From Kocuria rosea subsp. polaris (GTDB taxonomy: Bacteria; Actinomycetota; Actinomycetes; Actinomycetales; Micrococcaceae): 64,000 nt of DNA. Location of the stretch: positions 287,887-351,886 of the forward strand of contig NZ_LQBK01000004.1 of the NCBI RefSeq assembly GCF_001483755.1, written 5' to 3'. Of this stretch, positions 14,778 through 25,353 are shown piece by piece. The notes beneath the pieces were generated by a model. That model saw only the letters and a list, made by a program, of their open reading frames with translations. It was not told where the DNA came from and did no database searches. Both the position numbers and the translations under genes were made by a program. Within the stretch, counting starts at the first letter, position 1, and each line of letters begins with the position of its first letter.

Positions 14778-16043
14778 ATGACCACCTCGCCCACCGCCAC
14801 CGCCCCGAACGCGACCAGCGTCGCCGAGCTCGAGCGCCTGAAGACCCTGCACAACGGAGTCAAGGAGCAGCTGACCTTCTCCGACGCCGAGTTCGAGCGC
14901 CGCCTGTCCGGGCTGCGCCGAATCATGGCCGCCAAGGACCTCGACGCCGTCATCCTGACCAGCTACCACGGCATCAAGTACTACTCGGACTTCCTCTACA
15001 CCACCTTCGGGCGCAACTACGCCCTGGTCGTCACCGCCGAGGACTCCGTGACGGTCACCGCCAACATCGACGCCGGCATGCCCTGGCGCACCAGCTACGG
15101 CGACAACATCGTCTACACCGACTGGCGCCGCGACAACTTCTACTACGGCCTCCAGGAGGCCCTGCGCCGGGGCGGGGTCACCGCCCGCCGGATCGGGGTG
15201 GAGGACGACGCCCTGCCGCTGCTGACCCGCCAGCGCATCCAGGCCGCCTTCGAGGGCGCCGAGCTCACCGACGTCTCCCAGGACGCCATGCGCCAGCGCA
15301 TGATCAAGTCGCCCGAGGAGATCGAGGTCATCAAGCACGGCGCCCGCATCGGCGACCTGGGCGGGGAGGCCATCCGCAACGCGATCCGGGAGGGCGTCAC
15401 CGAGTACGAGGTCGCCCTGGCCGGCACCGAGGCCATGGTCCACGAGATCGCCCGCACCTTCCCGCACCGCGAGGTGCGCGACACCTGGGTGTGGTTCCAG
15501 TCCGGGATCAACACCGACGGCGCCCACAACTGGGCCACCACCCGCCAGCTGCGCCGCGGGGACATCCTGTCGCTGAACTGCTTCCCGATGACCTCCGGCT
15601 ACTACACGGCCCTGGAGCGCACCCTGTTCCTGGGCGAGCCCGACGCCCGCTCCCGCGAACTGTGGGAGATCAACGTGAAGGTCCACGAGCGCGGCCTGGA
15701 ACTGATCAAGCCCGGTGCGGTGTGCCAGGACATCGCCGCGGAGCTCAACGAGATCTTCATCTCCCACGGGCTGCTCGCCAACCGCACCTTCGGCTACGGC
15801 CACTCCTTCGGGGTCCTCTCCCACTACTACGGCCGCGAGGCCGGCCTGGAGCTGCGCGAGGACATCGACACCGTCCTGGAGCCGGGCATGGTCGTGTCCA
15901 TGGAACCGATGATCACGATCCCCGAGGGCGAGCCCGGCGCCGGCGGCTACCGCGAGCACGACATCCTCGTCATCGGTCAGGACACCGTGGAGAACATCAC
16001 TAAGTTCCCCTACGGCCCCGAGCACAACATCATCTCCGCCTGA
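14778..16043 (+). CDS. Creatinase (creatine amidinohydrolase)
   Basis: Hydrolyses creatine to sarcosine and urea. A 421-residue protein of the M24 pita-bread fold without the metal ligands of aminopeptidases. The segment FQSGINTDGAHNW contains His250, matching catalytic His232 of the 403-residue Pseudomonas enzyme after an 18-residue N-terminal extension. ATG 14778 has GGGAGAAG seven bases upstream; an earlier in-frame start at 14694 would lie inside the promoter. Supplies sarcosine to the neighbouring sox operon. No urease genes are seen in this window. Confidence 0.93.
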   Translation: MTTSPTATAPNATSVAELERLKTLHNGVKEQLTFSDAEFERRLSGLRRIMAAKDLDAVILTSYHGIKYYSDFLYTTFGRNYALVVTAEDSVTVTANIDAGMPWRTSYGDNIVYTDWRRDNFYYGLQEALRRGGVTARRIGVEDDALPLLTRQRIQAAFEGAELTDVSQDAMRQRMIKSPEEIEVIKHGARIGDLGGEAIRNAIREGVTEYEVALAGTEAMVHEIARTFPHREVRDTWVWFQSGINTDGAHNWATTRQLRRGDILSLNCFPMTSGYYTALERTLFLGEPDARSRELWEINVKVHERGLELIKPGAVCQDIAAELNEIFISHGLLANRTFGYGHSFGVLSHYYGREAGLELREDIDTVLEPGMVVSMEPMITIPEGEPGAGGYREHDILVIGQDTVENITKFPYGPEHNIISA

Positions 16044-16050
16044 CCCGGAC

Positions 16051-16090
16051 GGTCCCGGTGGCGCCGCCGGAGGGCGGCGCCACCGGGACC
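16051..16090. terminator. Terminator-like hairpin after creatinase
   Basis: An 18-base perfect stem (16051-16068 with 16073-16090) closed by GGAG, eight bases after the creatinase stop. It may end or attenuate transcription before creatininase. Confidence 0.7.
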
Positions 16091-16093
16091 CCG

Positions 16094-16133
16094 GCCGGGT
16101 GCGGCCGCCCGGACCCGGGCGGTCGCACCCGGC
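16094..16133. repeat. Second near-perfect palindrome in creatininase leader
   Basis: Arms 16094-16112 and 16115-16133 match at 18 of 19 positions (the mismatch can pair as G-U) around a two-base centre. It stands immediately after the terminator hairpin and 44 bases before the creatininase start. Could be a second terminator, an RNA processing structure or a protein site. Confidence 0.5.
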
Positions 16134-16176
16134 ACCGCCGCCAGTCCCACGCACCCAGGCACACGGAAGGAACCCT

Positions 16177-16953
16177 GTGGCCAGCACCCGTTTCCTCGAA
16201 GACCTCGACGCGCACAGCTACGAGGACTACACGTCCACCGGCCAGGGGCTGGTGCTCATCCCGACCGGGGCCACGGAGCAGCACGGGCCCCACATGCCGC
16301 TGGGCGTGGACGCCATGCTCTCCCGTGCCATCTCCGCCGCCGCGGCGGAGGACCTCGACGCCCTGGTCGCGCCGGTCTTCGCCTACGGCTACAAGTCCCA
16401 GCCCCGCTCCGGCGGCGGCAACCACCGCACCGGCACCACCAGCCTCTCGGCGCAGGCCCTCATCGCGCAGACCAAGGACGTCGTGCTGGAGCTCTTCCGC
16501 CACGGCATCCGCCGGGTCGTGGTCGTCAACGGCCACTTCGAGAACTACCAGTTCCTCTACGAGGGCCTCGACCTCGCGGTGCGGGAGGCCCGGGCCGACG
16601 GCCTCGACGGCAGCCGGGCCATGCTGCTCTCGTACTGGGACTTCGTCGACGACGCCACCCTGGAGGCCGTCTTCCCGGACGGCTTCCTCGGCTGGGACAT
16701 CGAGCACGGAGGAGTGCTCGAGACGTCCCTGATGCTCCACCTGCACCCCGAGAAGGTCGACATGTCACGGGCTCCCGACCATCCCCCCGCTGAACTGACC
16801 GCCTACGACGTGTTCCCCGAGGACCCGGCCCGGACCCCCGGCTCGGGATGCCTCTCCTCTCCGGCAGGCGCCACCGCAGAGCGGGGCGAGCTGCTGCTCT
16901 CCACCGTCCGTTCCGGGATCGTCCGGGCGGTCACCAGCGAGTTCGGGAAGTGA
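16177..16953 (+). CDS. Creatininase (creatinine amidohydrolase)
   Basis: Interconverts creatinine and creatine. The 258-residue protein from GTG 16177 (GGAAGGA upstream) numbers its metal ligands Glu34, His36 and Asp45 exactly as in the Pseudomonas enzyme, with the further NGHFEN ligand segment near residue 120. Closely followed by the BCCT transporter gene (seven-base gap). Together with creatinase it makes creatinine a source of sarcosine. Confidence 0.92.
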   Translation: MASTRFLEDLDAHSYEDYTSTGQGLVLIPTGATEQHGPHMPLGVDAMLSRAISAAAAEDLDALVAPVFAYGYKSQPRSGGGNHRTGTTSLSAQALIAQTKDVVLELFRHGIRRVVVVNGHFENYQFLYEGLDLAVREARADGLDGSRAMLLSYWDFVDDATLEAVFPDGFLGWDIEHGGVLETSLMLHLHPEKVDMSRAPDHPPAELTAYDVFPEDPARTPGSGCLSSPAGATAERGELLLSTVRSGIVRAVTSEFGK

Positions 16954-16960
16954 GATCCAC

Positions 16961-18709
16961 ATGAAGAAGTCAGACCCCTCGGCGACGGCCGCCACGGAAC
17001 CCGTGACCGTGCCGCGGTTCCGCGGGCGGAACCTGCCCGCCCTGGACCGGGCCGTCATCACGGTCCTGCCGCCCCTGCTCATCATCGCCGTGCTGGTGGT
17101 GGTCACCCTGGACCCGGGCGGCGCCGCCGAGGCCATCGCCACGGCGCGCACGTTCGTCACCGGGAACTTCACGTGGCTGTTCATCCTCTACTCGCTGGTG
17201 GCGGTCGCCGTCTGCGTGTGGCTGGTCTTCAGCCGCATCGGCAAGGTGCGCCTCGGCGGCCCGGACGCCCGCCCGGAGCACGGCAAGTTCGCCTGGTACT
17301 CGATGCTCTTCGCCTGCGGGCAGGGCATCGGCCTGATCTTCTGGTCGGTCGCCGAACCGATCCTGCTCCGGGACGACAACCCCGTGGTCCCCGCCGGGCA
17401 GGACGGCGCGGCCGAGGGCGCCATGGTGTGGTCCTACTTCCACTGGGGGTTCACGGCCTGGGCCATGTACTGCGTGGTGGCCGTGTGCCTCGCCTACTCC
17501 CACCACAACCTCGGCAAGACCCTCACCTTCCGCGAGGCCACGGTGGACATCCTGCCGAAGTGGTCGCAGCGCGGGGCCGGCGTGGTCGTGGAGCTGCTCG
17601 CCATCATCGCCACCGTCCTGGGCCTGGCCACGTCCTTCGGCTTCGCCGCCATGCAGTTCAGCTCGGGCCTCTCGTCCTTCACCGGGATCTCCCCGAGCTC
17701 GGGCGTCTGGCTGCTCGTGATCCTGGGCCTGGGCGGGCTCACCGCCGTCTCCGCGTTCTTCGGCATCAACAAGGGCATGAAGCGGATCAGTGAGCTCAAC
17801 TCGGTGCTGAGCATCGTGCTGCTCGTGGCCGTGTTCGTCTTCGGCCCCACGATCTTCCTCATCTCCAACATCACCCAGACCTTCGGCTCCTTCTTCGCCA
17901 ACTTCGCGGCGATGAGCTTCTGGACCGACGCCGGCACCGCCGGTCAGGGCATCTCGACCTGGCAGGACAGCTGGAACGGCTGGTGGACCGTGTTCATCTG
18001 GTGCTGGGTCATCGCCTTCAGCCCGTTCGTGGCCGGCTTCATCGCCCGCATCTCCCGCGGCCGCACCATCCGCGAGTTCGTCATCGGGGTCACCGTGGTG
18101 CCCTCGCTGATCGTGATGGCGTGGATCGGGGTGATCGGCTCCGCCGCCCTGCACTACGACGACGCGAGTGAGCGCGGGATCTCCGCGGCCGTCGCGGCCG
18201 ACACCTCCAGCGGGCTGTTCGTGATGCTCGAGTCCGTGCCGGTCATCGGCTCGCTGCTGCTCGTCGTCGCGACCGTCCTCGTCGCCACCTACTACGTCAC
18301 CTCCCTGGACTCCGGCGCCCACGCCCTGGCCGAGTTCGTCTCCGCGCCCCGCCGGGCCGGTCCGGTCTTCCGCGTGGTGCTGGTCGCCAGCATCGCCGCC
18401 GTGGCGGTCACGCTGCTCACCCTCGGCGGCACCGCGGTGGTCGACACGGTCCAGACCGGCACCATCATCGGCGCCTTCCCCTTCTCCTTCGTCATCCTGT
18501 TGATGATCGCGAACCTGGTCCGCCGGCTGCTGACCCGCACCCCGGACACCGTGCGCCTGGAGCGGGAGGTCAACGACCCCTCGCCGGACCCGGACACCGG
18601 TGTCCCCGGCAGCGGCACGGTGGAGCGGACCGCGCCGGTGCCCCCGGCGCGGCGGCCCGGGGCGGGTCCCGCACGGGAACCGGTCCCGGAGGCGCTCGCA
18701 CGGCCGTGA
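16961..18709 (+). CDS. BCCT family transporter, probably for creatine, creatinine or a methylated glycine
   Basis: A 582-residue membrane protein of the betaine/carnitine/choline transporter family with about 12 hydrophobic helices. The family signature region reads ACGQGIGLIFWSVAEP, and the aromatic substrate-box region is present around WDVxF-like WTVFIWCWVIAFSPF. The C-terminal 60 residues are hydrophilic and Pro-rich. Family members carry quaternary or related amines by sodium or proton coupling or exchange. Its place right after creatininase suggests uptake of creatinine, creatine or sarcosine; the substrate is inferred from context only. Confidence 0.85.
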   Translation: MKKSDPSATAATEPVTVPRFRGRNLPALDRAVITVLPPLLIIAVLVVVTLDPGGAAEAIATARTFVTGNFTWLFILYSLVAVAVCVWLVFSRIGKVRLGGPDARPEHGKFAWYSMLFACGQGIGLIFWSVAEPILLRDDNPVVPAGQDGAAEGAMVWSYFHWGFTAWAMYCVVAVCLAYSHHNLGKTLTFREATVDILPKWSQRGAGVVVELLAIIATVLGLATSFGFAAMQFSSGLSSFTGISPSSGVWLLVILGLGGLTAVSAFFGINKGMKRISELNSVLSIVLLVAVFVFGPTIFLISNITQTFGSFFANFAAMSFWTDAGTAGQGISTWQDSWNGWWTVFIWCWVIAFSPFVAGFIARISRGRTIREFVIGVTVVPSLIVMAWIGVIGSAALHYDDASERGISAAVAADTSSGLFVMLESVPVIGSLLLVVATVLVATYYVTSLDSGAHALAEFVSAPRRAGPVFRVVLVASIAAVAVTLLTLGGTAVVDTVQTGTIIGAFPFSFVILLMIANLVRRLLTRTPDTVRLEREVNDPSPDPDTGVPGSGTVERTAPVPPARRPGAGPAREPVPEALARP

Positions 18710-18714
18710 CCACC

Positions 18715-18770
18715 GTGCCGGCCCTCGCCCCCTCACGGCGTGGACGCCGTCAGGGGGCGAGGGCCGGCAC
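18715..18770. terminator. Terminator after BCCT transporter gene
   Basis: A 19-base perfect stem (18715-18733 with 18752-18770) starting six bases after the stop codon; the loop itself holds a smaller ACGGCGT/ACGCCGT stem. Confidence 0.8.
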
Positions 18771-18775
18771 AACGG

Positions 18776-18818
18776 GTCCGGGATGCGGGACCGTGGACCA
18801 CGGTCCCGCATCCCGGAC
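18776..18818. repeat. 43-base palindrome upstream of IclR gene
   Basis: Two perfect 21-base arms (18776-18796 and 18798-18818) around a single central A. It lies 48 bases before the IclR start and five bases after a terminator. Possible roles are autoregulatory operator, second terminator or an RNA leader structure; there is no U tract. Confidence 0.6.
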
Positions 18819-18865
18819 ACACCACAGCGGCGGCACCGCCGCCGTGCAGGAGAATGAGAAGTCCT

Positions 18866-19696
18866 ATGACTGAGTCACCCGCAAGTGCATCCTCGCGCGA
18901 AGCGCGCGCCGCGTCCGTCGTCTCCCACGCCCTGCACGTCCTGCGCTGCTTCTCCGCGGACGAGCCGACGCTCGGGGTGACCGAGATCGCCGCCCGCGTC
19001 GGCCTGCACAAGAGCACCGTCTCCCGGCTCCTGGTCACCCTGGAGCAGGAGGACGTGGTGGAGCGCGACCCGCAGACACGGCGCTACCGCCTCGGGCTCG
19101 GGCTCATCTCCGTGGCCGGGCCGCTGCTGGCGGAACTGGACGAGCGGCGGGTGGCATATCCCGTGCTGCTCGAGCTGACCGAGCAGACCGGCGAGACCAG
19201 CGCGCTGCTGGTCTGGAACGGCGACCAGGCGGTCTGCGTGGAGCAGATTCCCAGTCCGCGGCAGATCAAGCACACCACTCCGCTGGGCACCCGCTACAAC
19301 ACGGCCCTCAGCTCCTCGGTGCAGCTCTTCCTCGCGGAGCAGCCCCCGGAGCGGGCCCGGGCGCTGCTCCTGTCCGGCATGCTCGAGCTCCCCGACCCCA
19401 CCGAGACGAGCATCGACGTCTACCTCGAGGCCCTGCGCCAGGTCGCCGACGACGGGGTGGCCGTCAACTACGGCAGGACCTCCCTGGACGAGGTCGGTGT
19501 CGCCGCCCCCGTCCGTGACCACCGGGACCAGGTGGTCGCCGCCGTCATGATCGCCGCTCCGCGCTACCGGGTCACGCCCGAGCAGGCCGAGCTGCTCGCG
19601 GCCGCGGCCGTGGCGGCGGCCCGGGAGGTGTCCCTGCGTCTCGGCGCCTCCCCGGTTTCCCGCCGGGCCGGGCGGGCGCCCCTGGAGGCGCGCTGA
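18866..19696 (+). CDS. IclR family transcriptional regulator
   Basis: A 276-residue regulator. The N-terminal winged helix-turn-helix (residues 17-80, LGVTEIAARVGLHKSTVSRLL) is followed by the GAF-like effector domain ending in ATRREVSL-type helices. ATG 18866 is preferred; another ATG at 18854 sits directly against AGGAG and is badly spaced. It closes the creatinine/sarcosine region and is the best candidate to bind the GTTGC/GCAAC palindromes at 25, 14630 and 14734. It converges with the acyl-CoA dehydrogenase gene 12 bases away. Confidence 0.88.
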   Translation: MTESPASASSREARAASVVSHALHVLRCFSADEPTLGVTEIAARVGLHKSTVSRLLVTLEQEDVVERDPQTRRYRLGLGLISVAGPLLAELDERRVAYPVLLELTEQTGETSALLVWNGDQAVCVEQIPSPRQIKHTTPLGTRYNTALSSSVQLFLAEQPPERARALLLSGMLELPDPTETSIDVYLEALRQVADDGVAVNYGRTSLDEVGVAAPVRDHRDQVVAAVMIAAPRYRVTPEQAELLAAAAVAAAREVSLRLGASPVSRRAGRAPLEAR

Positions 19697-19708
19697 CCCG
19701 GTACCTCC

Positions 19709-20902
19709 TCAGGCCCCGGCGGCCAGGTCCCGGCCGATCGTCTCCCGCAGGATCTCGCTGGTGCCCCCGAAGATCGTCAGCAGCCGGGAGGCGAGATACG
19801 CCTGCGCCACCGGGTAGTCGAGGATGTAGCCGTACCCGCCGTGCAGCTGGAGGCACCGGTCCGTGACGGACTTCGCCCGCTCCCCGGCCCAGTACTTGGC
19901 CTTGGACGCGCCGACCACGTCGAGCGCCCCCGCGTTGAACGCGTGCACCGCCCGCCGCACGTAGGCCTCGGTGACCTCCACCTCGACCGTCAGCTCCGCG
20001 AGCTCGAACCGGGTGTGCTGGAAGTCGAGCACCCGGGTGCCGAAGGCCGTGCGCTCGCCGGTGTACCGGAGCGTGCTCTCCAGGGTGGAGCGGGCCACGG
20101 CGCTCGCGGCCACGGCCACCGCCAGCCGCCCCTGGGGCAGCGCCTGCCGGATCTGCCGCAGCCCGCCGCCCTCGGTCCCCACCAGGTTCGCGGCGGGGAC
20201 CCGGACGTCCTCGAAGAACAGCTCGACGGTGTCGGAGGCCCTGACCCCCATCTTGTCGAGCTGCCGGCCGGTCTCGTAGCCGGGGGAGTCCGCCTTGTGC
20301 ACCAGGAACAGGCTGAAGCCGTCCTCCCCGGCCCGGCCGGTCCCGCCGTCCGTGCGCGCCAGGACCAGGGCGGCGTCCCCGCTCATCCCGTTGCCGATGA
20401 ACGTCTTCTGGCCGGTGAGCACCCACTCCTCGCCGTCGCGCACGGCCCGGGTGCGCACCCCGCGCAGGTCGGAGCCCGCGCCCGGCTCGGTCCAGGCCAC
20501 GGAGGTGACGAGCTCCCCCGTGAGCATCCGCGGCAGCCACCGCTGCTTCTGCTCGCCGGTGCCGTGGGCGAGCAGGTGGGGCAGCACCCAGTCGTCGTGC
20601 AGGTGCAGGGCCAGGGCCACGCCGAGGGCGCCCTGCCGGACCAGCTCCTCGTCGAGCACGGCGCGGAACCGGTAGTCGGTCAGGCCCATGCCCCCGAACT
20701 CCTCGGGCACCGCGAGGCCCAGCAGCCCCGCCTCGCCGGCGGCCGTCCACAGGCTGCGGGGCATCAGGTGCTGGGCGTCCCACTCGGCGTAGTGCGGAGC
20801 CACCTCGCGAGCCGTGAACGCACGGGCCACCTCGCGGAACTCCTCGTGCTCCTCCGCGTAGAACGGCTCGGGGAGCGGCTGGGCGGCCGGGGACTCGGTC
20901 AC
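19709..20902 (-). CDS. Acyl-CoA dehydrogenase homologue lacking the usual catalytic glutamate
   Basis: A 397-residue flavoprotein of the LCAD-like branch. FAD-site segments WTEPGAGSDL and FIGNGMSGD, and the C-terminal LHGGYGYILDYPVAQAY, are intact. The catalytic base position used by LCAD and isovaleryl-CoA dehydrogenase (ERL) reads PQGRL with Gly258, and the MCAD-type position reads FGGTSE, also Gly. So neither known glutamate is present. GTG 20902 overlaps the TetR stop (GTGA), so it is co-expressed with that regulator. It may use another base, act on an unusual substrate, or be non-catalytic. Confidence 0.85.
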   Translation of the reverse strand: MTESPAAQPLPEPFYAEEHEEFREVARAFTAREVAPHYAEWDAQHLMPRSLWTAAGEAGLLGLAVPEEFGGMGLTDYRFRAVLDEELVRQGALGVALALHLHDDWVLPHLLAHGTGEQKQRWLPRMLTGELVTSVAWTEPGAGSDLRGVRTRAVRDGEEWVLTGQKTFIGNGMSGDAALVLARTDGGTGRAGEDGFSLFLVHKADSPGYETGRQLDKMGVRASDTVELFFEDVRVPAANLVGTEGGGLRQIRQALPQGRLAVAVAASAVARSTLESTLRYTGERTAFGTRVLDFQHTRFELAELTVEVEVTEAYVRRAVHAFNAGALDVVGASKAKYWAGERAKSVTDRCLQLHGGYGYILDYPVAQAYLASRLLTIFGGTSEILRETIGRDLAAGA

Positions 20903-21606
20903 GGAGTGCCTCCTGGGGCGGTGGGGGCCGGCGCGAACGCGGTGCGCAGCGCGGCCCAGGTCATCTCCTCGAGGGCGGCCCGGGCGGTGTCGAGCCGCTC
21001 CGCCTCCGGCGGGGTGCGCAGCCGGTGCGCCGTCCGCAGGGAGTGGGGAGTCGAGTTGATGAGCCCGAAGGCGGCCTGGGCGCGCAGGGTGAGCTCCGCG
21101 ACGTCGCGCGCGGGGGCCAGGTCCTGCAGGGCGTCCACCCACAGCGTCACGTAGCCGCGCTGCAGGGCCCGGACCGTGTGGCGGTCCTCCTCGGTGAGGT
21201 TCGGCAGCTCCCGGTCCTGCACCACGATCACGGCGGGCCGGTGCAGCGCGAACTCCACCTGGAAGGAGATCAGCGCCCGCAGCCGCCGGGCCGGATCGGG
21301 GGAGCGGGCCACGACCTCGCGACCCCGGTCCAGCAGGTCGTGGCTGACCTCGAGCAGGACCGCGCCGAGGACCGCCTGCTTGCTGGGGAAGTGCCGGTAG
21401 ACCGCGGGGCCGCTGACCCCTGCGGCCGCGCCGATGTCGTCGATCGAGACGCCGGCGAAGCCCCGCTCGGCGAACAGCGCGGCGGCGGCGGTGAGCAGGT
21501 CCTCGCGCCGCTGGGCCTTCGCCCGTCCGCGCACGGTGGTGGGCGGACGGGGGGTGTGCTCGGTCTGCGTCACGGGTCCTGCTCTCGGTCGCGGATTCCT
21601 GGACAT
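20899..21606 (-). CDS. TetR family regulator of the acyl-CoA gene cluster
   Basis: A 235-residue TetR protein with the N-terminal helix-turn-helix at about residues 48-80 (VSIDDIGAAAGVSGPAVYRHF). The start at 21606 lies next to its own putative operator; a GTG at 21573 would remove 11 residues and is possible. Divergent from accD1. In M. tuberculosis a TetR regulator (Rv2506) sits beside the equivalent leucine-degradation genes, so control of branched-chain acyl-CoA breakdown is a reasonable inference. It shares an operon with the downstream acyl-CoA dehydrogenase. Confidence 0.87.
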   Translation of the reverse strand: MSRNPRPRAGPVTQTEHTPRPPTTVRGRAKAQRREDLLTAAAALFAERGFAGVSIDDIGAAAGVSGPAVYRHFPSKQAVLGAVLLEVSHDLLDRGREVVARSPDPARRLRALISFQVEFALHRPAVIVVQDRELPNLTEEDRHTVRALQRGYVTLWVDALQDLAPARDVAELTLRAQAAFGLINSTPHSLRTAHRLRTPPEAERLDTARAALEEMTWAALRTAFAPAPTAPGGTP

Positions 21607-21607
21607 C

Positions 21608-21626
21608 CTAGTGAGTCGCCACTAAC
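21608..21626 (-). promoter_or_regulatory. TetR box 1
   Basis: On the reverse strand GTTAGTGGCGACTCACTAG, a partial palindrome overlapping the TetR start region. It matches box 2 at 14 of 19 positions in the same orientation. Confidence 0.55.
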
Positions 21627-21634
21627 CTGAACTC

Positions 21635-21653
21635 CAAGTTAGTCGATATTAAC
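21635..21653 (-). promoter_or_regulatory. TetR box 2
   Basis: On the reverse strand GTTAATATCGACTAACTTG. Same 19-base pattern as box 1, 27 bases away centre to centre, in the gap between divergent tetR and accD1. The pair lets one repressor cover both promoters. Confidence 0.55.
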
Positions 21654-21694
21654 CGAAATGGCACCCCAGGCCGCCGCCCGGACGGAGGGAACCG

Positions 21695-23302
<1,608 letters not shown>

Positions 23303-23307
23303 GCACC

Positions 23308-25353
23308 GTGACTGCCGGCACGCCTCCCGCCCGCTTCGACGTCGTCCTCGTGGCCAACCGCGGCGAGATCGCCCGCCGGGTCCTCCGCACGCTCAGGGCG
23401 CTGGGCATCCGCTCGGTCGCCGTCTACAGCGAGGCCGACCGGGACGCGGTGCACGTGCGCGAGGCCGACGTGGCCGTGTGCGTGGGCCCCGCCGCCCCGG
23501 CGCAGAGCTATCTGCGCATCGACGCCGTGCTCGGGGCCGCGCGGGCCACCGGCGCGCAGGCCATCCACCCCGGCTACGGGTTCCTGTCCGAGAACGCCGC
23601 CTTCGCCCGGGCGTGCGCCGCCGCCGGGATCGTGTTCATCGGCCCCGGCACCGAGGCGCTCGAGACCATGGGCGACAAGATCCGCGCCAAGCAGCACGTC
23701 GCGGCCGCCGGGGTGCCCGTCGTCGCCGGGGTCTCGGAGCCCGGGCTCGACGACGACGCCCTGGTCGCCGCGGCCGCCGGGATGGACTATCCCGTCCTGA
23801 TCAAGCCCTCGGCCGGCGGCGGCGGCAAGGGCATGCACGTGGCCCGCACCCCCGCCGAGCTGCCGGAGGCCCTGGCCACGGCCCGGCGGGTGGCCGCGGC
23901 CGCCTTCGGGGACGACACCCTCCTGCTGGAGCAGCTGATCGAGTCCCCCCGGCACATCGAGGTGCAGGTCCTCGCCGACGCCCACGGCGCCGTGGTGCAC
24001 CTGGGGGAGCGGGAGTGCTCCCTGCAGCGACGGCACCAGAAGATCATCGAGGAGGCGCCCTCGCCGCTGCTGGACCCCGCCACCCGGGAACGGATCGGGG
24101 AGGCCGCCTGCACGGTGGCCCGCTCCGTCGGCTACACCGGTGCGGGCACCGTGGAGTTCCTGGTGCCGGCCGCGCAGCCCGAGACCTTCTTCTTCATGGA
24201 GATGAACACCCGCCTGCAGGTGGAGCACCCCGTCACCGAGCTGGTCACCGGCGTGGACCTCGTGGCCCAGCAGCTCCGCGTCGCCGCGGGAGAGCCGCTG
24301 GGCCTGGCGCAGGAGGACGTCGTGCTCACCGGCCACGCGGTCGAGGCCCGGCTCTACGCGGAGGACCCCGCGCGCGGCTTCCTGCCCACCGCCGGGACCG
24401 TGCTGGCGCTGGAGGAGGCCTCCGGCCCCGGGATCAGGGTGGACTCCTCGCTGGCGCCGGGTCTGCGGGTGGGCCCGGACTACGACCCGATGCTCGCCAA
24501 GGTCGTCGCGTGGGGCGCCGACCGGGCCCAGGCCCTCGACCGGCTGGACCTGGCCCTGGCCCGCACCGTGGTGCTCGGGGTCGGCACCAACACCGAGTAC
24601 CTGCGCGCCCTGCTCGCCGATCCCGGCGTGCGCGCCGGGGACGTGGACACCACCCTCGTCGAGCGGCGCCTGCCCGAGCTGGAGTTCACGGCCCCCGACG
24701 AGACGCACCTCGCCGCCGCGGCCGCGTTCCTCGCCCGGCACCACCCCGCCGATCCGCGCCCCGCCGGAGACCTGAGCCCCTGGTCCCGCCCGGACGGCTG
24801 GCGGGCCACCGGGCGCGCCCGGCCCGCGGTGGTGCTGGCCCACGGGCTCGAGGAGCCCCGCCGGACCGTCGTGGACCCCGCCGTGCGCCTGAGCCCGCTG
24901 CCGGGCCGTCCGGCCGCGCACCTGCTCGAGGCCGGCGGCACGTCGCGGGTGGTCCACCTCGCCGCGGCCCCCGACGGGCTCAGCGTCTGGGTGGGCGAGG
25001 ACGGCTTCGCCGTGCAGCTCGACGTCCTGTCCCGCGAGGCCCTGCTCGAGCGGGCGCTGGCCGCCCTGGAGCGCACGGCCGGGCCCGCCGCCCCGGAGCT
25101 GCACTCGCCCATGCCCGGCACCGTGGTCGCCGTGCCCGCGGCCACGGGGGAGCGGGTCGCCGAGGGCCGGACCGTGGTGGTGGTCGAGGCCATGAAGATG
25201 GAGCACCGGCTGACCGCGCCCACCGCCGGCACCGTCGAGGTCCTGGTCCGGCCGGGCGAGCAGGTGCGGCTGCACCAGCTGCTCGCCCGCGTGGTCCCCG
25301 ACGCCTGTCAGCCGACCGAGCCCCTTCCGACCGACCAGGAGCAGAGCACATGA
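23308..25353 (+). CDS. accA1: Acyl-CoA carboxylase alpha subunit (biotin carboxylase plus BCCP)
   Basis: A 681-residue protein. The biotin carboxylase domain spans residues 1-450 ([11 protein letters not shown] at the start, the ATP glycine loop in [10 protein letters not shown], and [14 protein letters not shown]). A middle linker domain leads to a C-terminal biotinyl domain with the biotin lysine at about residue 630 in EAMKMEH. Start GTG 23308 has AGGA ten bases upstream; a GTG at 23299 overlapping the accD1 stop is the alternative and adds three residues. Activates bicarbonate for AccD1. Confidence 0.93.
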   Translation: MTAGTPPARFDVVLVANRGEIARRVLRTLRALGIRSVAVYSEADRDAVHVREADVAVCVGPAAPAQSYLRIDAVLGAARATGAQAIHPGYGFLSENAAFARACAAAGIVFIGPGTEALETMGDKIRAKQHVAAAGVPVVAGVSEPGLDDDALVAAAAGMDYPVLIKPSAGGGGKGMHVARTPAELPEALATARRVAAAAFGDDTLLLEQLIESPRHIEVQVLADAHGAVVHLGERECSLQRRHQKIIEEAPSPLLDPATRERIGEAACTVARSVGYTGAGTVEFLVPAAQPETFFFMEMNTRLQVEHPVTELVTGVDLVAQQLRVAAGEPLGLAQEDVVLTGHAVEARLYAEDPARGFLPTAGTVLALEEASGPGIRVDSSLAPGLRVGPDYDPMLAKVVAWGADRAQALDRLDLALARTVVLGVGTNTEYLRALLADPGVRAGDVDTTLVERRLPELEFTAPDETHLAAAAAFLARHHPADPRPAGDLSPWSRPDGWRATGRARPAVVLAHGLEEPRRTVVDPAVRLSPLPGRPAAHLLEAGGTSRVVHLAAAPDGLSVWVGEDGFAVQLDVLSREALLERALAALERTAGPAAPELHSPMPGTVVAVPAATGERVAEGRTVVVVEAMKMEHRLTAPTAGTVEVLVRPGEQVRLHQLLARVVPDACQPTEPLPTDQEQST

